Under the pieces are notes generated by a model. It was not told the origin of the DNA and did not search any database. It saw nothing but the letters and a program-made list of their open reading frames with translations. From Pseudosulfitobacter koreensis (GTDB lineage Bacteria; Pseudomonadota; Alphaproteobacteria; Rhodobacterales; Rhodobacteraceae), in contig NZ_JANKJG010000002.1 of the NCBI RefSeq assembly GCF_024733015.1, positions 310,001-374,000 of the forward strand: a stretch of 64,000 nucleotides of DNA. Reading direction: 5' to 3'. Below, one piece after another: positions 52,468-61,998 of the stretch; position 1 is the stretch's first letter, and each line of letters starts with the position of its first letter. A program made the position numbers and the translations under genes.

Positions 52468-54136
52468 AGAATTGCGCGACCAACTCGGGGTCCTGTTCCA
52501 GCGAGGACAGCCAGCCGGTGTCGAGCTTGGGGATCGAAGAGATCAGCAAACGCGAATAGGGATGCGTGGCGTGCTCTGACATCTGGCTTGCAGGCAGCGC
52601 CTCGACGACTACGCCCTTGTGCATCACCAGAACGTCGTCGCAGATCGCTTCGACCGTCGACAGGTCGTGGCTGATGAACATGTAGCTCAGGCCCAGCTCG
52701 CTTTGCAGCTCTTTCAGCAACTCAAGGATCGCCGTCGCGACCACGGTATCAAGCGCCGATGTGATCTCGTCGCACAGGATCAACTCAGGCTCGGCGGCCA
52801 ACGCACGCGCCAGGTTCACCCGCTGCTTCTGCCCGCCGGACAATTCGCTGGGCAGACGGTGGCGCATGTTGGCAGGCAGGTGAACCATGTCCAAAAGCTC
52901 GATCACGCGCGCCTCCAGCGCCTTGCCCCGCAACCCGTGGTAAAAGGTCAGCGGACGCCCGATGATGTTGGCGATGGAATGTCCGGGGTTCAACGCGGTA
53001 TCGGCCAGCTGAAACACGATCTGGACGCGGCGCAGGTCTTCCTTAGAGCGGCTGGCAAGGTCGGGTTTCAGCTCGTGACCCTCCAGCAGCACGGTGCCCC
53101 TGTAGGGCGGCAGAATACCGGCAATGGCGCGCGCCAGCGTGGATTTGCCCGAGCCGGATTCACCGATCACGCCCAGATTGCGCCCGTGTTCCAGCCGAAA
53201 GTTCACGTTCTCAAGGATCTTGGCCGACGGCACGCCGTCGCGCATGGTCCCGTAACCCGCGTGCAGGTCCAGAACTTCGAGAATGGGTTTCTTCTGATCC
53301 GCGGCCGAGACCGGTTGCGGTGTGCGGCCCGCAGGCTCAAAGGCCGCAATCAGCTCTCTTGTATAGGGGTGCTGCGGATCGTTCAGGATCTGTTCGCAGG
53401 TGCCGACCTCCTGCACTTCGCCGCCCCGCAACACGACGATACGGTCGGCGATCTGTGCCACCACCGCTAGATCGTGGCTGACGTAGACACCGGCGCAGCC
53501 ACCATCGGCCATTGCCGACTTGAACGCGCGCAAGACTTCGATCTGCGTGGTCACGTCCAGCGCGGTTGTCGGCTCGTCGAAGATCACCAGACGCGGGTCA
53601 CCGATCAGCGCCATTGCCGCCGACAGCCGCTGCAACTGGCCGCCCGACACCTGGTGCGGGTAGCGATTGCCGATGGTGTCGGGGTCCGGCAGCGCCAATG
53701 CGCGGAACAACTCGACCGCCTTCTCGCGGGCCTTGGCCTTTGACATCAGGCCGTGGATTGTCGAAATCTCGATCACCTGCTCCATGATCCGCTGCGACGG
53801 GTTGAACGCCGCCGCCGCCGACTGCGGAACATAGGACACCTCGGTCCCGCGCATTGCCGCGCGCTGGCGGGTGGTCATCGCCGTCACTTCGTTGTCACCG
53901 ATACGGATCTGGCCGCCGTTGATCGAACAGCCCGGTCGCGTATGCCCCATCAGCGACAGCGCGATCGTGGTCTTGCCCGAACCGGATTCCCCGATCAGCG
54001 CCAGAATTTCACCCGGCGCAATGTCGAAATCGACGCCATTGATGATCTCGACCTTGCGTTTCGCATCGGTGACCGCGCCGATCTTGAGGTCGCGGACAGT
54101 GACAAGCGGTGTATCGTTGGATTTCTGGGGCATCAT
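52457..54136 (-). CDS. Peptide/opine-type ABC transporter, fused DppD-DppF ATPase
   Basis: A 559-residue protein with two complete ATPase halves. First half: Walker A GESGSGKTT, signature VSGGQLQRL, Walker B VIFDEPTTALD. Second half: GESGSGKST, LSGGQKQRV and ILCDEITSALD, where the usual Pro after Glu is Ile. It energises the DppBC-like permeases encoded just upstream. The start overlaps the permease stop; two adjacent ATGs (54136 and 54133) are possible, both after AGGAG. Fused forms are common in alphaproteobacterial dipeptide, opine and nickel transporters. Substrate probably an amino-acid derivative used by the surrounding enzymes. Confidence 0.92.
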   Translation of the reverse strand: MMPQKSNDTPLVTVRDLKIGAVTDAKRKVEIINGVDFDIAPGEILALIGESGSGKTTIALSLMGHTRPGCSINGGQIRIGDNEVTAMTTRQRAAMRGTEVSYVPQSAAAAFNPSQRIMEQVIEISTIHGLMSKAKAREKAVELFRALALPDPDTIGNRYPHQVSGGQLQRLSAAMALIGDPRLVIFDEPTTALDVTTQIEVLRAFKSAMADGGCAGVYVSHDLAVVAQIADRIVVLRGGEVQEVGTCEQILNDPQHPYTRELIAAFEPAGRTPQPVSAADQKKPILEVLDLHAGYGTMRDGVPSAKILENVNFRLEHGRNLGVIGESGSGKSTLARAIAGILPPYRGTVLLEGHELKPDLASRSKEDLRRVQIVFQLADTALNPGHSIANIIGRPLTFYHGLRGKALEARVIELLDMVHLPANMRHRLPSELSGGQKQRVNLARALAAEPELILCDEITSALDTVVATAILELLKELQSELGLSYMFISHDLSTVEAICDDVLVMHKGVVVEALPASQMSEHATHPYSRLLISSIPKLDTGWLSSLEQDPELVAQFSDR

Positions 54137-54999
54137 TCGCTCCTGTCGCGGATACGGGTTGGCAGGTTGTCGATGAACATGTTCACCGAGATGGTCAGCG
54201 ATGCGATGGCGACCGACGGAAACAGGACCGCAGGCGCGCCAAGGCTCAGACCTTCGATATTCTCGCGCACCAGCGCGCCCCAGTCCGCGTTGGGCGGCTG
54301 CACGCCAAGTCCCAGGAACGACAGGCCCGACAACACCAGCACGATAAAGACAAAGCGCAGGCCAAGGTCGGCCAGGACAGGCCCCAGGATGTTGGGGAAA
54401 ATCTCGCGCAGGATCAGATAGGGGGTCGCCTCGCCGCGCGCGCGGGCGACGGTGACAAAGTCCATCGTGTTGATGTTCACCGCCAGCGCCCGCGCAAAGC
54501 GATAGGACCCCGGCATGTAGATCGCGGTCAGCGTCAGCACCAGAACTGGAATCGACGACCCCACCGCCGCCACGACGACCAGACCGAACAACAACGACGG
54601 AATGCCGTTATAAGCGTCCAGGAACCGCGAAAGGATCATGTCGAACCAGCCACCGGCAACGGCGGCGACCATGCCCAGCAACACGCCGATGGTACAGGCC
54701 AGCGTAACCGCGGCCAGCGCGATGCCGACGGTATAGCGCGCGCCCATGATGATCCGCGAAAAGATATCGCGGCCCAGATAATCGGTGCCCATCCAGAATT
54801 CAGAAGTGACGGGGCCGAAATAGTCCCAGTCGACGATCTCGCCCGGCGGATGCGGGGCCAGCGCGGGACCAAAGATCGCCACGATGGCCCAGAACACGAT
54901 CACCGACAGCCCGATGCGGCCCACCCAGTTAAAGACGAACTTCGGGCCCTCGGGCGCGTCGGTTTCTTCGGCAGTGGTGGAAGAAGCGGAAACAGTCAT
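54133..54999 (-). CDS. Peptide/opine-type ABC transporter permease (DppC-like)
   Basis: A 288-residue permease. It has an N-terminal cytoplasmic acidic tail (SASSTTAEETDAPEG), a first helix GLSVIVFWAIVAIFGPALAP, the DppC motif GTDYLGRDIFSRIIMGARYT, and the EAA-like loop RARGEATPYLILREIFPNIL. The ATG at 54999 starts 2 bases after the dppB-like stop. It pairs with the DppB-like permease in the inner membrane. Confidence 0.9.
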   Translation of the reverse strand: MTVSASSTTAEETDAPEGPKFVFNWVGRIGLSVIVFWAIVAIFGPALAPHPPGEIVDWDYFGPVTSEFWMGTDYLGRDIFSRIIMGARYTVGIALAAVTLACTIGVLLGMVAAVAGGWFDMILSRFLDAYNGIPSLLFGLVVVAAVGSSIPVLVLTLTAIYMPGSYRFARALAVNINTMDFVTVARARGEATPYLILREIFPNILGPVLADLGLRFVFIVLVLSGLSFLGLGVQPPNADWGALVRENIEGLSLGAPAVLFPSVAIASLTISVNMFIDNLPTRIRDRSE

Positions 55000-55001
55000 G
55001 T

Positions 55002-55958
55002 TCAACGAAGCCTCGGGTTCGACAGGATTGCAATCAGATCGGCCAGCGTGATCAGCGACAGGTAGCTGACGCAAAAGATCATGGCGCAGGACTGGATCAG
55101 CGGCAGGTCGCGGGTCGAAACCGCATCGACCATCAGTTTGGCAACACCGGGATAGTTAAAGATCGTCTCGACGATGATCACCCCGCCCACCAAATAGCTG
55201 AGCGACAAAGCGACAGCGTTGGCGATCGGTCCCAGCGCGTTGGGCAGCGCGTGGCGCAGCACCATCCGCGACAACGACGCCCCCTTGAGCAGGGCCATCT
55301 CGACATATGGGGTATTGATCGTTTCGATCACCGCTGCGCGGGTCATCCGGATCATCTGCGCCGAGACCACCATGGACAGGGAAATCACCGGCATCGCATA
55401 GGCCCGCAGCATGGCCGACCAGCTGTCGAGATCCACGCCATAGCTCAGGGCCGGCAGCCATCCCAGCCAGACGGCAAAGATCAGCACGGCCAGCGTCGCC
55501 ACCATGAACTCCGGCACCGACACGACCGAAATCGTCAACACGGAAACCGCGCGGTCGAACATCGACCCTTGCCACATGGCCGCACAGATCCCCAGCGTCA
55601 GCGCAACGGGCACCGACACCAGCGTGACGACGCCGGCCAGCCGCAGAGAGTTGAGCAGACGCCCGCCTACCAGTTCGGCGACCTCCATGTTGTTGACATA
55701 GGACGTGCCCATATCGCCCTGGGCAAGTCCCAGCAGCCAGTGCACGAAACGCGACAGGGCCGGCTCGTTCAGCCCCATTGCATCGCGCAAACCGGCGACG
55801 GCGTCGGGTGTGGCGGCCTGACCCAGCAGGATTTCGGCCACATCACCCGGCAGCAGGGCTGTGGCGAAAAAGACTGCGAAGGACACGATGATCAATGTCA
55901 GCAACGCGATACCAAGCCGTTGCGCGACAAGGATGTATGGCAGGAGTGATCGGTTCAA
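55002..55958 (-). CDS. Peptide/opine-type ABC transporter permease (DppB-like)
   Basis: A 318-residue permease with six helices. It starts RLGIALLTLIIVSFAVFFATALLPGD, and includes the DppB segment LNEPALSRFVHWLLGLAQGDMGTS and the ATPase-contact loop ALLKGASLSRMVLRHALPNAL. It is the first permease after the binding protein gene (gap 79 bases). With the DppC-like protein and the fused ATPase it forms a complete importer. Confidence 0.92.
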   Translation of the reverse strand: MNRSLLPYILVAQRLGIALLTLIIVSFAVFFATALLPGDVAEILLGQAATPDAVAGLRDAMGLNEPALSRFVHWLLGLAQGDMGTSYVNNMEVAELVGGRLLNSLRLAGVVTLVSVPVALTLGICAAMWQGSMFDRAVSVLTISVVSVPEFMVATLAVLIFAVWLGWLPALSYGVDLDSWSAMLRAYAMPVISLSMVVSAQMIRMTRAAVIETINTPYVEMALLKGASLSRMVLRHALPNALGPIANAVALSLSYLVGGVIIVETIFNYPGVAKLMVDAVSTRDLPLIQSCAMIFCVSYLSLITLADLIAILSNPRLR

Positions 55959-56037
55959 AAGGCACCTCGTTTCCGTGAAGGAACGTCAGTCAGGGCCGCG
56001 CGGCGTGCGCACGGCCCCGGTGTGAATTGCAGAGCGG

Positions 56038-57648
56038 TCAGGCGTCCAGCCAGACATACTCGGCAAAGGCATAGCCCATCATGCCGCCCAGCGGGTTGGG
56101 TTTCATGCCGCCCAGCTTGTTGGTGACACCGTCCACGTTCGAGATGTACGTGGGAATGATGGTCCCCGCCTCGTTGGCGACCATTTCCTGCATTTCCCAA
56201 TACATCGCGGTCCGCTTGTCTTCGTCCAGCGAGCCACGCGCTTCGATCATCATCTTGTCGAACTTTTCGGACTTGTAGTGGCTTTCGTTCCACGGTGCTT
56301 GCGATGCGTAAAGCAGCGAGAACAGGATGTCGGGCGTCGGACGCGGGTTGATGTTGCCGAAGTGAACCGGCGATTTCAGCCAATAGTTCGACCAGTAGCC
56401 ATCCGACGGCACGCGGTCGACCGTCAGGTTCATGCCGATCTGGGCACCTGCCTGCTGGACGATGGTCGCCATATCGACCGAAGAGCCGGCTGCATCGGAT
56501 GCAACCATCGGGATTTCGGTGCCCAGAAGACCCGCTTTTTCAAAGTGGAACTTGGCCTTTTCCGGATCAAAGGCCCGCGGTGCCAGGTTGGGGTTGTGAT
56601 AGCGGTTGGAGGGCGGCACAGGCTGGTCGTTGCCGATCTCGGCCAGACCGCGCAGCACCGACTGCTGGATCGCTTCGCGGTTGATCAGCGACTTCATGCC
56701 TTCGACAAATTCCATCTGCTCGCCGGGGGGGACGTCGAGACGGATGTTCAGGTTGGTGTAGTTGCCTGCCGTCGAAATCTCGGTACGCACGGAATCGTGG
56801 CCTTCCAGCATCCGCAGCGAACGCGGGTTCACCGCCGCCGCCAGTTGGATGTCGCCGGACAGCAAGGCGTTCACCCGCGCGTTGTTGTCGGGAATGGCGA
56901 AGAACTCGAAGCTGTCGAGGTAAGCGCCCTGTGCCTTGAAATAGTTGGGGTTTCTGACACCAATGGAGCGCACGCCCGGCTCGAAGGATTCGCTCATGAA
57001 CGCGCCGGTGCCGTTGGCCGTGCTGAAATCCGTGGTGCCGTCGGCCACGATCATGAAGTGATGCAGCGACAGGATGGTGGGCAGGTCGGCGTTGGGCTCT
57101 GCCAGCACGATCTTGACGGTCAGGTCATCGACCTTGGTGATCTCGGTCATCTGCTTGGCCAGCGAGTTCGCCTTGGAGCCGACAGCCGGGTCAAGGTGAC
57201 GGTTCATCGAATAAACGACATCATCCGCGTTCAGCATCTTGCCGTTGTGGAACAGCACGTCCGACTTCAGCTTAATTTCCCAGGTTTGGGCATCGCTGGA
57301 CTGGATGGTATCGGCCAGCTCCATCTCCACGACACCTTCGCCGTTGAGGAATGTCAGGCGGTTGTAATAGGCGCAGCAGCGCACGTAATCGGTCGAGAGT
57401 GTCGCCTTGGCGGGGTCGAGCGTGTCTGCGGTCGATGACGACCAGCCTGCGGCTTTCAGCGTGCCGCCGACCGTTGGGGTCGCTGCAACAGCGGCAGTGG
57501 CGTTCATCAGGACAGAACCTCCGGCGGCCACGGCCACGCCCGATGCCATCAGCATCTTGAGCAATTCGCGACGCGACGCGCCGCGGCGGATCATGTCTTC
57601 GACCGCTGCATCGTCGCGGCTGGTCCAGTTTGTTGGGGTCTTGGTCAT
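56038..57648 (-). CDS. ABC transporter solute-binding protein, family 5 (peptide/opine type)
   Basis: A 536-residue periplasmic binding protein. It has a twin-arginine signal (ASRRELLKMLMASGVAVAAGGS), cleaved near AAVAATP, followed by VGGTLKAAGWSSSTADTLDPAKAT. The family-5 middle segment WEIKLKSDVLFHNGKMLNADDVVYS is the standard 'F.l..gv.F..G..ltA.DV.yS' motif. The start at 57648 has AGGGAAAA upstream. It lies 68 bases after the HAD gene and leads the transporter genes. Twin-Arg export of SBP-5 proteins is common in Rhodobacterales. Confidence 0.9.
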   Translation of the reverse strand: MTKTPTNWTSRDDAAVEDMIRRGASRRELLKMLMASGVAVAAGGSVLMNATAAVAATPTVGGTLKAAGWSSSTADTLDPAKATLSTDYVRCCAYYNRLTFLNGEGVVEMELADTIQSSDAQTWEIKLKSDVLFHNGKMLNADDVVYSMNRHLDPAVGSKANSLAKQMTEITKVDDLTVKIVLAEPNADLPTILSLHHFMIVADGTTDFSTANGTGAFMSESFEPGVRSIGVRNPNYFKAQGAYLDSFEFFAIPDNNARVNALLSGDIQLAAAVNPRSLRMLEGHDSVRTEISTAGNYTNLNIRLDVPPGEQMEFVEGMKSLINREAIQQSVLRGLAEIGNDQPVPPSNRYHNPNLAPRAFDPEKAKFHFEKAGLLGTEIPMVASDAAGSSVDMATIVQQAGAQIGMNLTVDRVPSDGYWSNYWLKSPVHFGNINPRPTPDILFSLLYASQAPWNESHYKSEKFDKMMIEARGSLDEDKRTAMYWEMQEMVANEAGTIIPTYISNVDGVTNKLGGMKPNPLGGMMGYAFAEYVWLDA

Positions 57649-57716
57649 TTTGATTTTCCCTGAGGTTGTGAAAAATGATGCCGTGGCGATCTTGCCGTCG
57701 CCTCGGGCGGGTGAAC

Positions 57717-58448
57717 TCATGCGTCGAAGGCTTCGTCGGCCGCCAGTGCCAGTTCGATCAACGCGTGAAAGTGGTAATCCGGTTCGGTGAACGTCGCGGG
57801 CGCGATAGTGCCACCATATCCGTCCTGCGCATGACGGCGCTCGATCCAGGCGTTGGTCATGCCCAGCGTGCGCGATATGCCGATGTCGTGGTGCTGGCTT
57901 TGCGCCGTGTGCAGGATGTCGGCCTTGGTGCCGCCGTCCTTGGCCACGTGGTCAAACACGTGCTGAAAAAACGCCGGATCAGGCTTTTCCGTGCCGGTGT
58001 CGTCGCAGGTGAAACCGGCCCAGAATGGATGGCCCAGCTTGGCTGCGTATTTGTCAAACGCCCAGCGGCGGGCATTGGTCATCGCGATAAGCTTGTAGCG
58101 CGCCTTGAGCCGTTTCATCGCATCTGCGCTGTCGGCAAAGGGTTCGGCGTCGCCCACGGCGTCAATCATGTACTGGCAATATTCCGGCGTGTCGGGCAGA
58201 CCGAAAGCTTCGGCAATCCGGCTATAGCAACGTCCCAGATCGTCGGGAAACAGGCCCGCGTCCGGCGCATAGCGGGCATCGCGGTAGACGCCCAGCGCGG
58301 CTTCGCCGTCCAGATCCACGCCTTCTTTCGCCGCGATATCGGCAAGACCGCCCGTGATCGCACCTTCAAAATCAATCAGCGTGCCGACCACATCAAAGCT
58401 GACGTAGCTGAACGCTGTCAGCGGTTTTACATCGGTGGTCGTCGTCAT
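57717..58448 (-). CDS. HAD-family hydrolase, haloacid dehalogenase type II-like
   Basis: A 243-residue HAD hydrolase. The nucleophile motif is FDVVGTLIDF (Asp19), motif II is MTNARRW, and the motif III Lys is in TGTEKPDPAFF. Similar to L-2-haloacid dehalogenases and their paralogues, which hydrolyse C-halogen or phosphate bonds. The second acidic residue usual for phosphatases is Val here (DxVGT), which is more like dehalogenases. It is transcribed just before the solute-binding protein gene. A 270-base gap with a terminator precedes it, so it begins the transporter operon. Confidence 0.85.
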   Translation of the reverse strand: MTTTTDVKPLTAFSYVSFDVVGTLIDFEGAITGGLADIAAKEGVDLDGEAALGVYRDARYAPDAGLFPDDLGRCYSRIAEAFGLPDTPEYCQYMIDAVGDAEPFADSADAMKRLKARYKLIAMTNARRWAFDKYAAKLGHPFWAGFTCDDTGTEKPDPAFFQHVFDHVAKDGGTKADILHTAQSQHHDIGISRTLGMTNAWIERRHAQDGYGGTIAPATFTEPDYHFHALIELALAADEAFDA

Positions 58449-58680
58449 CGCGGATGTCCTTTATGCGCATAAGCAGGCCCCTTGAGCATCGCAAATGCGC
58501 CGTTGCACTGGCACTGCCTTGCGATCTGGCCCAATCGGTTCGCAGCGATACGGCGTTGCGGCGCTTGGGCAGACGGTGGGGGACCGGCTTTGATTTTCCT
58601 TGACCTCAGCCTCCCCCATAACGGGGTCTGTAAAACGCCGAATTCAGGCGGGGGTTCGGCATATTCTACTGTATTCACGA

Positions 58681-58712
58681 AAACAGCGGCATTTCCCTGT
58701 GCCGCTGTTTTG
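58681..58712 (-). terminator. Intrinsic terminator of the hydroxyacid dehydrogenase operon
   Basis: AAAACAGCGGCA and TGCCGCTGTTTT form a 12-bp perfect stem with an 8-base loop, beginning 3 bases after the stop of the gene at 58716. On the minus strand the stem ends in TTTT. It ends the cupin-argE-GNAT-aminotransferase-dehydrogenase unit. The rest of 58449-58680 has no gene and should hold the promoter of the HAD/transporter operon. Confidence 0.88.
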
Positions 58713-58715
58713 CGC

Positions 58716-59627
58716 TTAATATCCGCGATCCTGATCCACCCGACCGGGCAGTTCGCGGTTTTCCCGGCTGGCGCGGACCACTTCCAGCGCATGACGTGCG
58801 CCCTCTGCATGGTCGGTGTTCGCAGCGACGTGCGGCGTGATGACAACGCGCGGATCACGCCACGCCCAATGCGTCTCGGGCAAAGGTTCGGGGTTGGTCA
58901 CGTCCAGCATCGCCGAGGTCAGCCTCCCGTCATTCAGCGCCTGTTTCAGCGCGTCCATGTCCAGTTGCGCACCGCGCCCCGCCTGGACCAGACGCGCGCC
59001 CTGCGGCAGCTTGGCGAACAGATCGGCATTCAGGATGCCGTGGGTTTCATCGGTCAGCGGCAGCAGGCAGATCAGTATCTCGGATTGCGCCAGAAACGCG
59101 TCCAGCCTGTCAGATCCGAAGACGTCGCACCCGTCGACGGGCCGCCCCGAACGCGACCAGCCCACCAAATCGAATTCCATCTGCGATAGCGTCCGCGCGG
59201 CCAAGGTGCCGATACGTCCCATGCCCATGATCCCCACACGCGTGCCGCGCGCGCGGGGCACCACGTGTCCGGTCCATTGGCCTGCCTGTGCCTGCCGAAG
59301 GTAGGTCGGCATATCGCGGTGCACCATCAGCGTGGCCATGACCACCCAGTCGCGCACCATCTCGTCGATGCCGGGGGCAAGCGTGCGCACCAGGGTGACG
59401 CCTTCGGGCATTCGTGGCATATGGTCGACACCCGCGCCTGCGCCGATGACGACTTTCAGTTTGGGATAGCGCCGCAGATCCTTTGGCGGCAACCAGCACA
59501 TCAGATGTGTGATCTCCGCCGGATCGGTCACCGCCTCCTCGCCCACGACGAACCCTTCGCCTGCCGCGTCGAACATCGGGCCCCAGACTGCCGCCCGCTC
59601 GGGGCTTGAGAGAAACAGCAGCGCCAT
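58716..59627 (-). CDS. D-2-hydroxyacid dehydrogenase (GhrA-like)
   Basis: A 303-residue NAD(P)-dependent hydroxyacid dehydrogenase. The cofactor motif is GIMGMGRIGTLAARTL. The catalytic Arg is in QAGRGAQLD, the Glu in NPEPLPETHWAW and the His in TPHVAANT. This short form resembles glyoxylate/hydroxypyruvate reductase A. It reduces a 2-oxo acid (for example glyoxylate) or oxidises the hydroxyacid. The ATG overlaps the aminotransferase stop as TGATG; it is the last gene before a strong terminator. It may handle the keto acid made by the aminotransferase. Confidence 0.9.
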   Translation of the reverse strand: MALLFLSSPERAAVWGPMFDAAGEGFVVGEEAVTDPAEITHLMCWLPPKDLRRYPKLKVVIGAGAGVDHMPRMPEGVTLVRTLAPGIDEMVRDWVVMATLMVHRDMPTYLRQAQAGQWTGHVVPRARGTRVGIMGMGRIGTLAARTLSQMEFDLVGWSRSGRPVDGCDVFGSDRLDAFLAQSEILICLLPLTDETHGILNADLFAKLPQGARLVQAGRGAQLDMDALKQALNDGRLTSAMLDVTNPEPLPETHWAWRDPRVVITPHVAANTDHAEGARHALEVVRASRENRELPGRVDQDRGY

Positions 59628-61000
59628 CAGCGCATCGCCGCTCGGATTTCGGGGTCTTCCAGCGTGATATCCAGCACCGCGCGGGTCCGCTCGACAATCG
59701 CGTCGATCTCGGCATCGGTGCAGCACAGCGGCGGCGCATAGCCAAAGATGCCTTGGGCGAACGACCGCACGATCAGACCCTGATCCCAGGCGCGGTCGAA
59801 CAAACGCGTGGCAGGCTGAACCTCGGGTGGCAGCGGTGTCTTCTTGTCCTTGTCGGTCACCAGTTCGACCGCCGCCAGCATCCCACGTCCGCGCACATCC
59901 CCGACCAGCGGGTGATCGCGCAGGCTTTCCAGCCCCGCCATCAGACGCGCGCCAGCCTTGATGCCGTTGTCGAAAAGCCCGCCTTCATACAGTGCCAGAA
60001 CCTCCAGCGCGACAGCGGCAGACACCGGATGCGCCGAATAGGTAAATCCGTGTCCAACGGCCTTGGCCCCTGCCCCGTCGGCGATGGTGTCATAGACATG
60101 GTCCGACATGAACACAGCCCCCATCGGAACATAACCCGAGGTCAGACCCTTGGCGCAGGTCATCAGGTCGGGCACAATGCCTTCCTCGGCGCTTGCAAAG
60201 ATCGGGCCGGTGCGGCCAAAACCGGTAATGACTTCATCCGCGACAAAGAGAATGCCCAGCTCCTTGCAGACATCGCGCATCGCCTTGATCCAGCCCTTCG
60301 GCGGCACCAGAACGCCACCCGACCCCTGGATCGGTTCGACATAAAAGGCGGCAACCTTGTCTTCGCCGATCGCGGCCACCTTCGCGCGCAACTCGGCAAC
60401 CGAGGCGTCGATGACCATCTGCGGATCATCCCCCAGCGGGTTGCGGTACAGGTAATGCGACGAAATCTTGTGCTGCCAGGCATATGGCACGCCAAAGCCG
60501 TCGTGAAAGCCCGGCAATGCCGTGAGGCCCGCGCCCATCGTCGTCGACCCGTGATAGCCCTGCGCGACCGAGATGAACTGATCCCGCTCGGGCTGGCCCT
60601 TGGCGTGCCAGTAATAGCGCACGAAGCGGATCGTGCTGTCGACCGCGTCCGACCCGCCAAGGGTGAAATAGATGTGGTTCATATCGCCCGGCGCGCGCTC
60701 GGCCAGTGCGGCGGCCAGACGGATCGGCGCTTCGGACCCCAGATCGAAGTAGCCGGTGGCATAAGGCAGTCGGCGCATCTGCTCGGCGGCGGCCTCGACC
60801 ACGCTTTCGTGTCCGTAACCTGCGTTCACGCACCACAGCCCCGCGAAGCCGTCGATCAACTCGCGGCCTTCGACGTCAGTCACGGTCGCGCCCTTGGCAG
60901 AGCGCAAAACGCGCACGCCGCGGGCTTCGTGCCCACGAAACGATGATACAGGGTGAACAAGGTGCTGGCGGTCCAGCTCGACCAGGGAATTTGTCAGCAT
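59627..61000 (-). CDS. Class III PLP-dependent aminotransferase
   Basis: A 457-residue omega-amino acid/pyruvate-type aminotransferase. PLP-binding motifs: FVADEVITGFGRTG (Asp) and MTCAKGLTSGYVPMG with the Schiff-base Lys284. GYHGSTTMGAG and FTYSAHPVSAAVALEVL are other family blocks. It transfers an omega- or alpha-amine to pyruvate or 2-oxoglutarate; close relatives act on beta-alanine, GABA, taurine or putrescine. It could make an aldehyde for the aldehyde dehydrogenases of the previous block. Gap to the GNAT gene upstream is 17 bases. Confidence 0.92.
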   Translation of the reverse strand: MLTNSLVELDRQHLVHPVSSFRGHEARGVRVLRSAKGATVTDVEGRELIDGFAGLWCVNAGYGHESVVEAAAEQMRRLPYATGYFDLGSEAPIRLAAALAERAPGDMNHIYFTLGGSDAVDSTIRFVRYYWHAKGQPERDQFISVAQGYHGSTTMGAGLTALPGFHDGFGVPYAWQHKISSHYLYRNPLGDDPQMVIDASVAELRAKVAAIGEDKVAAFYVEPIQGSGGVLVPPKGWIKAMRDVCKELGILFVADEVITGFGRTGPIFASAEEGIVPDLMTCAKGLTSGYVPMGAVFMSDHVYDTIADGAGAKAVGHGFTYSAHPVSAAVALEVLALYEGGLFDNGIKAGARLMAGLESLRDHPLVGDVRGRGMLAAVELVTDKDKKTPLPPEVQPATRLFDRAWDQGLIVRSFAQGIFGYAPPLCCTDAEIDAIVERTRAVLDITLEDPEIRAAMR

Positions 61001-61017
61001 GTCAGTCTCCGATTGGG

Positions 61018-61863
61018 TCAGCCAAGTGCCTGCGACACAAAGGCATAGGTGTTATACTCAGATGGCACGGCGGGTTTGGCGCAGCAGTGCATGACCACCC
61101 CACCACCGGCAGAGGCCATGCCAAGCGCTTCGGCGTATTCGGCAAGCCCGCCCTCTTCCACAAGGTCGACGCGCAGGAACTGGCCCGCGCAGCGGCTGGC
61201 GGCCTCGGCCATCAATGCCCGCGCGATGGCGGCATCCCTGGCCACGACAGGGCCAAGAACCTTGCCCCGCCCAAAGTCGCGGACCACGGCAAATCCCGCA
61301 TCTGCAGTCAAAAGCGCGCCTTGCTTCACGATGGTGCCCAGCAAGGCGTCGCGTGACAGGCCGGATGCCGCCCTGTCCATCTCCACGACGCGCGCGATAT
61401 CGTCCACCGTGCCGACGGCAACGGGCAACTCCGGCGTCGCCGCACGCGCAATGCCTTGGTGTTGCAGGATCTGCCCTGTCGCCACGAAGCCCAGCTTCTC
61501 ATAGAGCGGCAAACCGTCCGTCGTCGCCACCAGCCGCAGTTCACGCGCACCGGCAATCGCAATGACACGCTCCATCAAGGCGCGCCCCAGACCACGGCCC
61601 CGCAGCGCGGCATCGACGATAATCATGTTCAGCGTGGCAACTCCGCCAAAACTGGAACAGAGCGCCGTGCCCACCACCCGATCCTCGGCCAGGGCCACGA
61701 CACCACTCGACACCGACAGCGTCAACGCCCAGTCTTCGGCACGGTGCGGCCAGCTGACCGCCTGCGACATGCGCAGCGCGTCGGCCAGATGATCCGCCGT
61801 GAACGGCGCAAAAGTGATGTCGGCACGCGACAGCGAAAGGCTGTCCGATTTGGCGAGAGTCAT
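61018..61863 (-). CDS. GNAT family N-acetyltransferase (two-domain)
   Basis: A 281-residue protein. The N-terminal GNAT domain has the acetyl-CoA loop DAALRGRGLGRALMERVI (R/Q-x-x-G-x-G/A) and YEKLGF. The C-terminal half is a second, SCP2/GNAT-like module of the type found in 'YitH/HI0677' proteins. It would acetylate an amine, presumably in the amino-acid pathway here, next to an N-acyl deacylase of opposite activity. I use the ATG at 61863; the upstream 35 codons are open but unsupported. Confidence 0.88.
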   Translation of the reverse strand: MTLAKSDSLSLSRADITFAPFTADHLADALRMSQAVSWPHRAEDWALTLSVSSGVVALAEDRVVGTALCSSFGGVATLNMIIVDAALRGRGLGRALMERVIAIAGARELRLVATTDGLPLYEKLGFVATGQILQHQGIARAATPELPVAVGTVDDIARVVEMDRAASGLSRDALLGTIVKQGALLTADAGFAVVRDFGRGKVLGPVVARDAAIARALMAEAASRCAGQFLRVDLVEEGGLAEYAEALGMASAGGGVVMHCCAKPAVPSEYNTYAFVSQALG

Positions 61864-61998
61864 AGGGTTGTCCGTTTTGTTCTGGTTCAGCTTATAAAAA
61901 TACGGCAGGCAGTTTCGTCTTGTTGCCGGGAAGAGGCGGCAGTTTAAATCAAACGCCCGCAGCGCCACCGCAGGATATGCCGCCGCCCCCCCATGGGT

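Noticed and set aside
58509-58523. TGGCACTGCCTTGCG as a sigma-54 promoter
   Set aside because: The GG and GC elements are 9 bases apart instead of 10, and the orientation is away from the nearest genes.
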